64,000 bases of DNA. Source: Micromonospora wenchangensis (GTDB lineage Bacteria; Actinomycetota; Actinomycetes; Mycobacteriales; Micromonosporaceae). A program made the position numbers and the translations under genes. Numbering within the stretch: the stretch's first letter is position 1; the number at the start of each line of letters is the position of its first letter. Positions 50,253 to 57,704 of the stretch are shown here, piece after piece. Under the pieces are notes generated by a model. The model searched no databases. It had not been told where the DNA came from and worked only from the letters and a program-made list of their open reading frames with translations. The stretch is taken from assembly GCF_002210435.1 (NCBI RefSeq), contig NZ_MZMV01000013.1, positions 1 to 64,000 on the forward strand, written 5' to 3'.

Positions 50253-50498
50253 GTGGACCTCACCGTCCGGTACTTCGCCGGGGCGCGGGCCGCCGCCGGT
50301 CGCAGCGAGGAGACCGCATCCGCCGGCCGCCCGCTGGACGAACTGCTCGGTGAACTCGCGCACCGGCACGGCCCCCGGCTGGCCGCGGTGCTCCAGGTGG
50401 CGAGTTTCCTGGTCGACGGAGTGGCCTGCCATGATCGTCAGACACCGTTGCCGGCCGGGGCCACGATCGACGTGCTGCCTCCCTTCGCGGGCGGCTGA
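50253..50498 (+). CDS. moaD: MoaD/ThiS family sulfur carrier
   Basis: 81-residue ubiquitin-fold sulfur carrier ending in the required Gly-Gly (LPPFAGG), the site of thiocarboxylation for molybdopterin synthase. The core VRYFAGARAAAGRSEETAS and ATIDVLPPF are typical. GTG 50253 lies 2 nt after the moaA stop. moaE and moaC are not in the window. A ThiS role is less likely given the moaA neighbour. Confidence 0.9.
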   Translation: MDLTVRYFAGARAAAGRSEETASAGRPLDELLGELAHRHGPRLAAVLQVASFLVDGVACHDRQTPLPAGATIDVLPPFAGG

Positions 50499-50510
50499 GG
50501 AAGGGCTGCC

Positions 50511-51758
50511 GTGTTGGCGATTCTGGGGTTCGTGGGCACACTCGCCCTGATCACCGGCCTGATCCACTTCTACCTGTGGAAGCGGCTGGTCAAGGACACC
50601 ACCGGGCCGGGCCGGTGGCGGCGGGTCGGCACGGTCGTCGCGCTGGTGCTGGCGGTGCTCGTCCCCGCGACGATGGCGGGCACCCAGATCGCCGGGGCGT
50701 TCTGGCTGGCCTGGCCCGGTTACCTCTGGCTCGCGGTCATGTTCTACCTGCTGATCGTGCTGCTGGTGCTGGAGGTGCCGATGGCGGTGGCCCGGCTGGT
50801 GCTGCGCCGCCGCAGCGCCGCCGCCGAGGCGACCACCGCCGCCCCGGAGCCGGCGCTGGTCGGTGCGGCCGGCGGCGCCGACCCGCCGGCCGCCGAGGCG
50901 GTGGACCGCCCCGACCACGACGAGTCCCGCCGGTTGCTGCTCGCCCGGGGGGCCGCCATCTTCGCCGGGCTCACCGCCGCCGGCATCACCGGGTACGGGG
51001 TCCGCACCGCGCTGGGCCCGCCGCAGCTCGACCGGGTACGCATCCCGCTGGCGAAGCTCCCCCGCAGCATGGACGGGCTGCGGATCGCCACCGTCTCGGA
51101 CATCCACCTCGGGCCACTGCGCGGCCGGGCACACACCGAGCGGATCGTCGAAATGATCAACCGGCTGGACGCCGACCTGGTCGCGGTCGTCGGTGACCTG
51201 GTCGACGGGTCGGTCGCCGAACTGGGCGAGGCCGCCGAGCCGCTGCGTGACCTGCGGTCCCGCTACGGCAGCTTCTTCGTCACCGGCAACCACGAGTACT
51301 ACTCGGGGGTCGAGGAGTGGGTGGCCGAGGTCGACCGGCTCGGTCTGCGGGTCCTCCAGAACGAGCGGCAGGAGATCCGGGCCCGGGGCGGGGTGCTCGA
51401 CCTGGCCGGGATCAACGACGTCACCGCCGACGGCACCGGCGTCGCCGGCCCCGCCGACTTCACCGCCGCGCTCGGCGGCCGCGACGTCAGCCGCCCCGTG
51501 GTGCTGCTCGCCCACCAGCCGGTCGCCGCCCGCGAGGCGGCGAAGTTCGGCGTCGACCTGCAACTCTCCGGGCACACCCACGGCGGGCAACTCGCACCGT
51601 TCAACCTGGCCGTCAAGCTCCAGCAGCCGGTGGTCTCCGGCCTCGGCGAGGTCGACGGCACCAAGGTCTACGTCACGAACGGGGCTGGTTTCTGGGGCCC
51701 TCCGGTCCGCGTCGGCGCACCGCCACAGGTGACCCTGGTGGAGCTGCGTGCCCCGTGA
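50511..51758 (+). CDS. Membrane-anchored metallophosphoesterase
   Basis: 415-residue protein with three to five N-terminal membrane helices (about 1-165) and a calcineurin-like phosphoesterase domain (about 180-415). Metal motifs: VSDIHLGPLRG (DxH), VVGDLVDGS (GDxxD), VTGNHEYYSG (GNHE), LLAHQPVA and LSGHTHGGQL (GHxH). This combination resembles the YkuE/YaeI group, some of which act on lipid-linked substrates. The active site is predicted outside the membrane. GGAAGG-like site before GTG 50511. Substrate unknown. Confidence 0.9.
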   Translation: MLAILGFVGTLALITGLIHFYLWKRLVKDTTGPGRWRRVGTVVALVLAVLVPATMAGTQIAGAFWLAWPGYLWLAVMFYLLIVLLVLEVPMAVARLVLRRRSAAAEATTAAPEPALVGAAGGADPPAAEAVDRPDHDESRRLLLARGAAIFAGLTAAGITGYGVRTALGPPQLDRVRIPLAKLPRSMDGLRIATVSDIHLGPLRGRAHTERIVEMINRLDADLVAVVGDLVDGSVAELGEAAEPLRDLRSRYGSFFVTGNHEYYSGVEEWVAEVDRLGLRVLQNERQEIRARGGVLDLAGINDVTADGTGVAGPADFTAALGGRDVSRPVVLLAHQPVAAREAAKFGVDLQLSGHTHGGQLAPFNLAVKLQQPVVSGLGEVDGTKVYVTNGAGFWGPPVRVGAPPQVTLVELRAP

Positions 51759-51884
51759 CCTGCCCGGACGGGCCGGGGCCGCGCACATAGCGCGTCCGGG
51801 CGGCGGAGTCCAGCACCGGATTGCTCAGGTCACGCGTACGCGTGGCGGCAGGCGGGTAGTGGACCAGCCGTGACAGGATGCGGC

Positions 51885-54800
51885 GTGCCTCCGTTCAACG
51901 CCGCTCCCCCTGGTGGCGTCCCGCCGTTCGTCGCGGACCTGCACATCCACTCGAAGTACTCCCGCGCGTGCAGCCGCGATCTCACCCTGCCCAACCTCGG
52001 TTGGTGGGCCCGACGCAAGGGCATCGGGGTGCTCGGCACCGGGGACTTCACCCATCCCGCCTGGTACGACCACCTGCGGGAGACCCTGCAACCGGCCGAA
52101 CCCGGCCTGTACCGGCTCGGCCCGGAGGCCGAGGCGGACATCGCCAGGCGACTGCCGCCCCGGCTGGCCGACGCGGCGGAGGCCGACCCGGTCCGGTTCA
52201 TGCTGAGCGTGGAGATCTCCACCATCTACAAGCGGGACGACCGGACCCGCAAGGTGCACCACCTGATCTACCTGCCCGACCTGGACGCGGTGGCCCGGTT
52301 CAACACCGCGCTGGGCCGGATCGGCAACCTCGGCTCGGACGGCCGGCCGATCCTCGGCCTGGACTCCCGGGACCTGCTGGAGATCACCCTCGACGCCAGC
52401 GAAGACGGCTACCTGGTGCCGGCGCACATCTGGACGCCGTGGTTCTCCGCGCTCGGCTCGAAGTCGGGCTTCGACGCGATCGCCGACTGCTACGCCGACC
52501 TGGCCGAGCACGTCTTCGCGGTGGAGACCGGGCTCTCCTCCGACCCGGCGATGAACTGGCGGGTCGGCAGCCTGGACCGCTACCGGCTGGTCTCCAACTC
52601 CGACGCGCACTCCCCGCCGGCCCTGGCCCGGGAGGCCACCGTCTTCTCGTCGGCCCGTGACTACTTCGCCATCCGCGACGCCCTGCGGACCGGCGACGGG
52701 CTGGCCGGGACGATCGAGTTCTTCCCCGAGGAGGGCAAGTACCACGCCGACGGGCACCGGCTCTGCGGCGTCAACTGGGCGCCGGAGCGCACCCGGGCGG
52801 CCGGCGGGCGCTGCCCGGAGTGCGGCAAGCCGCTGACCGTCGGGGTGCTCAGCCGGGTCGAGGAGCTGGCCGACCGCCCCGACGGGCACCGCCCGGAGCA
52901 CGCCCGCGAGGTGACCCACCTGGTGCCGCTGGCCGAGATCCTCGGTGAGATCAACAAGGTGGGGCCCCGGTCCAAGAAGGTCGAGGGGAAGCTCAACGAG
53001 CTGGTCGCCGCGCTCGGCCCGGAGCTGGAGATCCTCACCCGTACCCCGGTCGACGAGATCGGCCGGGTCGGCGGGGAACTGCTCGCCGAGGGCATCGGCC
53101 GGTTGCGCCGGGGCGACGTGCGCCGAGTCCCCGGCTACGACGGCGAGTACGGCGTGATCACCCTCTTCGACCCCGCCGAGCTGGGCGGGGCCGCCGGAGC
53201 GGGGCAGGAGACGCTGTTCGACGTACCGGTGCCGGCGCAGCGCAGGCCGACGGAGCCGGCGGCGAAACCGAAGGCCAAGCGGCCGGCGGCGGCGAAGGCC
53301 GAGCCGAAGCCGAAGCCCGCGCCGACCCCGCCACCGCCACCGATCGCCTCGGCCCCTTCGCCGCACGAGCCGTTCGAGCCGATGCTCGCCGGGATGGAGG
53401 AGGTCGGCACCGGCCTGCTCGACCGGTTGGACGCGATGCAGCGGGTGGCCGCCTCCGCGCCCGGCGGCCCGCTGCTGATCGTGGCCGGGCCGGGCACCGG
53501 CAAGACCCGCACGCTGACCCACCGGATCGCCTACCTCTGCGCCGAGCTGAACGTCTTCCCCGAGCAGTGCCTGGCGATCACCTTCACCCGGCGGGCCGCC
53601 GAGGAGCTGCGGCACCGGCTCGACGGGCTGCTCGGCCCGGTCGCCGAGGACGTCACCGTCGGCACCTTCCACTCGCTCGGGCTGGCCATCCTGCGGGAGA
53701 ACGCCGCCGCGGCCGGCCTGCCGGAGGGGTTCCGGATCGCCGACGACGCCGAGCGTGCCGCCGCCCGGACGGAGGCCGGCGACGACCCCGCCCGCTACAC
53801 GGCGCTGCTGCGCAAGCAGGACCTGGTCGACCTGGACGAGCTGCTGACCCTGCCGGTCGCGCTGCTCAAGGGCGACAAGAAGCTGGTCCGGGACTACCGG
53901 GAACGCTGGCGGTGGATCTTCGTCGACGAGTACCAGGACGTCGACGCCGTGCAGTACGACCTGCTGCGGCTGCTCAGCCCCGCCGACGGCAACCTCTGCG
54001 CGATCGGCGACCCGGACCAGGCGATCTACTCGTTCCGGGGTGCCGACGTCGGCTACTTCCTGCGCTTCTCCGAGGATTTCACCGACGCCCGGCTGGTCCG
54101 GCTCAACCGCAACTACCGCTCGTCCGCGCCGATCCTGGCTGCCGCCGTCCAGGCCATCGCGCCGTCGTCGCTGGTCCGGGGCCGCCGGCTCGACCCGGCC
54201 CGGCTCGACCCGGAGGCCCCGCTGGTCGGCCGCTACCCGGCGGCGTCCGTCGCCGACGAGGCCGACTTCGTGGTACGCACCGTCGACGACCTGGTCGGCG
54301 GCCTCTCCCACCGGTCGTTGGACTCCGGACGCATCGACGGCCGGTCCACCAGCCTGTCCTTCTCCGACATCGCGGTGCTGTACCGCACCGACGCGCAGGC
54401 CGCCCCGATCGTGGACGCCCTGGCCCGAGCCAACATCCCGGTGCAGAAGCGGTCGCACGACCGGCTCCGGGACCGGCCCGGTGTCCTGGCGATCGCCCGG
54501 GAACTGCGGCACACCGACGGCTCCACCGGTGGGCTGCCCGCCCGGGTCCGGGCCGCCGGCCAGGTGCTCGCCGAACGGTTCGCCGCCCCCACGCTGGACG
54601 CCGCCGGCACCGTACGCCCCGAGGACGTGCGGACCGCCGTCGACCTGCTCACCCCACTGGCCCGGCGCTGCGGCGACGACCTGGAACTCTTCCTCTCCCA
54701 GCTCGCCACCGGGGCCGAGGTGGACGCGCTGGACCCGCGCGCCGAGGCGGTCACCCTGCTCACCCTGCACGCCGCGAAGGGGCTGGAGTTCCCGGTGGTC

Positions 54801-55079
54801 TTCCTGGTCGGCGTCGAGGACGGGCTGCTGCCGCTGCGCTGGCCCGGTTCGACACCCGACGACGACGCGATCGCCGAGGAGCGGCGGCTCTTCTTCGTCG
54901 GGCTGACCCGCGCCCAGGACCGCCTCTACGTCAGCCACGCCGCCCGCCGGGTCCGGCACGGAACGGAACGCGACTGCCGGCCGTCGCCGTTCCTCGACGT
55001 CGTCGACCCGGGCCTGTTCGAACGGTTCGGCGAGGCCGAACCGCGCCGCCCCAAGGACCGTCAGCTCCGCCTGATCTAA
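51885..55079 (+). CDS. EndoQ-like PHP nuclease fused to UvrD helicase
   Basis: 1064-residue two-part DNA-repair protein. Residues about 15-430 resemble endonuclease Q: ADLHIHSKYSRACSRDLTLP, GTGDFTHPAW, VPAHIWTPWFS and SNSDAHSP are PHP metal ligands. A zinc-finger-like set (Cys in LCGVNW and GRCPECGK, about 293-315) and PGYDGEYGVI complete it. A Pro/Lys/Ala-rich linker (about 445-520) leads to an SF1A helicase: GPGTGKTRT (536), DEYQDVDA (680), GDPDQAIYSFRG (707), NYRSS (741), LHAAKGLEF (961) and LTRAQDRLY (1006). EndoQ cuts 5' of deaminated bases. GTG 51885 follows CAGGAT by 5 nt; GTG 51870 is the alternative. Confidence 0.9.
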   Translation: MPPFNAAPPGGVPPFVADLHIHSKYSRACSRDLTLPNLGWWARRKGIGVLGTGDFTHPAWYDHLRETLQPAEPGLYRLGPEAEADIARRLPPRLADAAEADPVRFMLSVEISTIYKRDDRTRKVHHLIYLPDLDAVARFNTALGRIGNLGSDGRPILGLDSRDLLEITLDASEDGYLVPAHIWTPWFSALGSKSGFDAIADCYADLAEHVFAVETGLSSDPAMNWRVGSLDRYRLVSNSDAHSPPALAREATVFSSARDYFAIRDALRTGDGLAGTIEFFPEEGKYHADGHRLCGVNWAPERTRAAGGRCPECGKPLTVGVLSRVEELADRPDGHRPEHAREVTHLVPLAEILGEINKVGPRSKKVEGKLNELVAALGPELEILTRTPVDEIGRVGGELLAEGIGRLRRGDVRRVPGYDGEYGVITLFDPAELGGAAGAGQETLFDVPVPAQRRPTEPAAKPKAKRPAAAKAEPKPKPAPTPPPPPIASAPSPHEPFEPMLAGMEEVGTGLLDRLDAMQRVAASAPGGPLLIVAGPGTGKTRTLTHRIAYLCAELNVFPEQCLAITFTRRAAEELRHRLDGLLGPVAEDVTVGTFHSLGLAILRENAAAAGLPEGFRIADDAERAAARTEAGDDPARYTALLRKQDLVDLDELLTLPVALLKGDKKLVRDYRERWRWIFVDEYQDVDAVQYDLLRLLSPADGNLCAIGDPDQAIYSFRGADVGYFLRFSEDFTDARLVRLNRNYRSSAPILAAAVQAIAPSSLVRGRRLDPARLDPEAPLVGRYPAASVADEADFVVRTVDDLVGGLSHRSLDSGRIDGRSTSLSFSDIAVLYRTDAQAAPIVDALARANIPVQKRSHDRLRDRPGVLAIARELRHTDGSTGGLPARVRAAGQVLAERFAAPTLDAAGTVRPEDVRTAVDLLTPLARRCGDDLELFLSQLATGAEVDALDPRAEAVTLLTLHAAKGLEFPVVFLVGVEDGLLPLRWPGSTPDDDAIAEERRLFFVGLTRAQDRLYVSHAARRVRHGTERDCRPSPFLDVVDPGLFERFGEAEPRRPKDRQLRLI

Positions 55080-55179
55080 CGACCTGTCGACCGACCTACG
55101 GGGTCGAGGTAGCGGTATCCGCCCGCGCTGTTACCGCTCGGTGCGCGACGTTGCTGCCCACCCGTCCCGGGGGCGCGGG

Positions 55180-55851
55180 TCAGGCGAGGAGGACAGCGAG
55201 CCAGGCACCGGTGAGCAGGGCCGGGCCGAACGGCAGGGCGGTGTCCCGGCGTACCCGGCCGGCGACCAGCAGCGCCAGCACCAGCACCCCGTTGAGCAGG
55301 TGCGGCAGCAGCAGGCCGAGCCAGAGGGTGGGCCAACCCAGCCAGCCCAACGGCAGGCCGAGCACCGCCGCCAGCTTCACGTCACCGAAGCCGAGCCGGG
55401 ACCGGGGCAGCAGCGCCAGCACCACGTACAGGAGGAAGGAGAGCGCGGCACCGGCCAGCGCGAGCGCCAGACGGCCGGGGCTGCCCGCGGCGACGGCGGC
55501 CACGGTCAGTGCGGTGCCGCCGCCGAGCGCGGCCGCACCGACCAGCGGGTCGGGCAGGCGGAGGCTGGCCAGATCCACCACCGCCAGCACCACCCCCACG
55601 GCCGCCACCAGCAGGAACGCCGGCAGTGCCGGCTCCGGGCCACGCGCGACGGCCAACCCGGCGCAGACCACCGCCCCCACCACGGCCGGAGGCACGCCGT
55701 GCCCGGGTTGCCCGGTCGGTCGGGGAGCGGCGTGCCCGGCCCGCGACGGTCGCGGGGGCTCGGGCGGCGGGAAGGCGCGGGCGATGCGGGGGGCGGCGAG
55801 GCCGGCCAGCGCACCGAGCGTCGCCGCCGCGGTCACCAGCATCCCGGTCAT
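55180..55851 (-). CDS. Prepilin peptidase (A24 family)
   Basis: 223-residue membrane aspartic peptidase. Catalytic Asp residues lie in VVDLASLRLPDPLVG and in GFGDVKLAAVLG (GxGD motif), both next to helix ends as in type IV leader peptidases. About six helices. It lacks the N-terminal methylase domain of PilD, so it resembles TadV/CpaA or the short actinobacterial form. No pilin or tad genes are nearby; the client is elsewhere. ATG 55851. Confidence 0.88.
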   Translation of the reverse strand: MTGMLVTAAATLGALAGLAAPRIARAFPPPEPPRPSRAGHAAPRPTGQPGHGVPPAVVGAVVCAGLAVARGPEPALPAFLLVAAVGVVLAVVDLASLRLPDPLVGAAALGGGTALTVAAVAAGSPGRLALALAGAALSFLLYVVLALLPRSRLGFGDVKLAAVLGLPLGWLGWPTLWLGLLLPHLLNGVLVLALLVAGRVRRDTALPFGPALLTGAWLAVLLA

Positions 55852-55975
55852 CGCGGCTCCGGGCGGCAGGCCGCCGCGCCACGCACGACCGGCGGCAGGC
55901 CGGGCAGTGGGCTCGGGGTCGGCTGGCCGGGCCGCGCGTTCGGGGTCGGCGGGCCGAGGGGCACGGCCGTCGACG

Positions 55976-56950
55976 TTACCGGCGGGACGGCTCCGAGACC
56001 GCCCCGTCGACGACCGGTCGGCGGGGCCGCTCGGTCGTCACCACCAGCGCCACACCCGCCACGATCACCGCGCCACCGAGCAGCACCTGACCGGTCACCG
56101 GCTCGGCGACCAGCAGCGCGCCGAGCGCCACCGCCACCACCGGATTGACGTACGCGTAGGTGGCGGCCAGCGAGATGGGGGCGTTCGCCAGCAACCAGAC
56201 GTACGCGGTGAAGGCCACCAGCGACCCGGCCACCAGCAGGTACGCCAGCGCCAGCCAGGACCGGGTGGTCACCTGGGCCGGGGAGAACCCGCGCAGCTCA
56301 CCCCGGGCCAGCGACAGCACGGACAGGGCCACCGCCCCGGCGACCATCTCGTAGACGGTGGCGACGAACGGATCGGCGGGCATCCGCAGCCGGTTGGACA
56401 GGAACGACCCCACCGACCAGCAGACCGCCCCCGCGACCACGGTCAACGCCCCGAACAGCGGCACCGCACCGGACCCGCCCCGGGGAAGCACCAACAGCAC
56501 CAGCCCGAGGAAGCCCAGCGTCACCCCGGCGAACGTCCACCCCGGCGGGCGGTCCCCGGTCACCGTACGGAGCAGCACCACCAGCAGCGGGACGGTCGCC
56601 ACCAGCAGCGCGGCGATCCCCGACGGCACCGCCACCCCGGACGGACCGGACTCGGCGAGCACCACCAGCCCGTTGCCGCCGGCCAGGAGCAGCACCCCGA
56701 CCAGCGCGGCGGAACCGAGCTGCCGGCGGTCCACCCGCAGCGCGCCCCTGCCCCGCCGCAGCCGCAGCACGACCGCCAGCACCAGCGCGGCACCGCCGAA
56801 CCGGGCGGCGGCCGACCCGAGCGGCGGCATCGACTCCACCACGACCCGGATACCGAGGTACGTGGAACCCCACAGCACGTAGACGAGAATCAGTGCCGTC
56901 CAGATCAGGGCTGGTCGGGCGGGTGTCGCGGCCGAGGGAGATGAGCTCAT
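55976..56950 (-). CDS. EamA family (DMT) transporter
   Basis: 324-residue drug/metabolite transporter with ten helices arranged as two EamA repeats. Features include LVYVLWGSTYLGIRVVVESM (first helix, family signature), AARFGGAALVLAV, and ATYAYVNPVVAVALGALLVAEPVT (second repeat signature, quoted in part). It probably exports metabolites or amino acids, substrate unknown. ATG 56950. A short gap separates it from the prepilin peptidase, with which it may be co-transcribed. Confidence 0.92.
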   Translation of the reverse strand: MSSSPSAATPARPALIWTALILVYVLWGSTYLGIRVVVESMPPLGSAAARFGGAALVLAVVLRLRRGRGALRVDRRQLGSAALVGVLLLAGGNGLVVLAESGPSGVAVPSGIAALLVATVPLLVVLLRTVTGDRPPGWTFAGVTLGFLGLVLLVLPRGGSGAVPLFGALTVVAGAVCWSVGSFLSNRLRMPADPFVATVYEMVAGAVALSVLSLARGELRGFSPAQVTTRSWLALAYLLVAGSLVAFTAYVWLLANAPISLAATYAYVNPVVAVALGALLVAEPVTGQVLLGGAVIVAGVALVVTTERPRRPVVDGAVSEPSRR

Positions 56951-57026
56951 CGCGGGACCACGCTACGGTGACCACGTCGGTGGCGTCCTTCGGATGGCCG
57001 GCATCTCGGCACGCGGGAGGACGGGC

Positions 57027-57683
57027 ATGGCGAACTACGGACCACCGGGGGGCTCCCCGGAACCGTGGGGTGGGCGACGCCCGGACGACCGCTGGAGCCC
57101 GCCCGCGCCGGAGCAGCCCCCGGTCGTGCCGTCCCAGCCGTCCGGCCACCCGCCGTACCGGCAGCCGGGGGAGTACGGGTCGGTCGATCCGTACGCGGTC
57201 GTCTCGCCGACGGCGTACCCGGGTGCCCCGACACCGGCGCGCGGTCGTGGTCCGCTGGTGGCGGTGCTGGTCGTGCTCGGGGTGCTGGTCCTCGGCGGTG
57301 GCATCCTGTGGTACCTGCTCAGCGACGACGACGGAGCACCGTCCACGACCGGGGCCGTCCTGCCGACGACGCCGGTCGAGCCGGACGGGGCGGCCTCCGG
57401 TCCGACAGCCACCACACCCGCCCCCGCCTCGTCGGCCGACCCCCGGTTCGTCAAGGCGGGACAGTGCGTCCGCAACGAGGGCCCGGCCGGTGGCAAGCCC
57501 AAGCTGCTGATCACCGCGTGCGCTCCGAAGACGTACGAGGTGCTCCGCCGTTTCGACGGAGCGACCAGTGGTGAAAGGGACGCCGAGGCGAAGTGCGGCG
57601 TGGTGGAGGGCTACACCAACTGGTACTTCTTCGACAGCGAGCTGGACACCCTCGACTTCGTCCTCTGCCTGAAGCAGCGCTGA
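57027..57683 (+). CDS. LppU/SCO3897-like membrane protein
   Basis: 218-residue single-pass membrane protein. A Pro/Tyr-rich cytoplasmic N-terminus (about 1-75) precedes one helix (PLVAVLVVLGVLVLGGGILW), then a Thr/Pro linker and a C-terminal extracytoplasmic domain with VKAGQCVRNEG, KTYEVLRRF and TLDFVLCLKQR. This domain, with three conserved Cys, recurs in the next gene. GGGAGG 6 nt before ATG 57027. It stands 21 nt before its large paralog, so one operon is likely. Function unknown; LppU/SCO3897-like names are family labels only. Confidence 0.75.
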   Translation: MANYGPPGGSPEPWGGRRPDDRWSPPAPEQPPVVPSQPSGHPPYRQPGEYGSVDPYAVVSPTAYPGAPTPARGRGPLVAVLVVLGVLVLGGGILWYLLSDDDGAPSTTGAVLPTTPVEPDGAASGPTATTPAPASSADPRFVKAGQCVRNEGPAGGKPKLLITACAPKTYEVLRRFDGATSGERDAEAKCGVVEGYTNWYFFDSELDTLDFVLCLKQR

Positions 57684-57704
57684 GCCCACCCCTGGGGAGA
57701 GAGA

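Noticed and set aside
51825..54959. A minus-strand open frame of over 1000 codons opposite the nuclease-helicase gene
   Set aside because: It is the mirror of a strongly coding plus-strand gene with all helicase motifs. Such long antisense frames arise from GC-rich third positions, and its product is low-complexity Gly/Arg/Val-rich.
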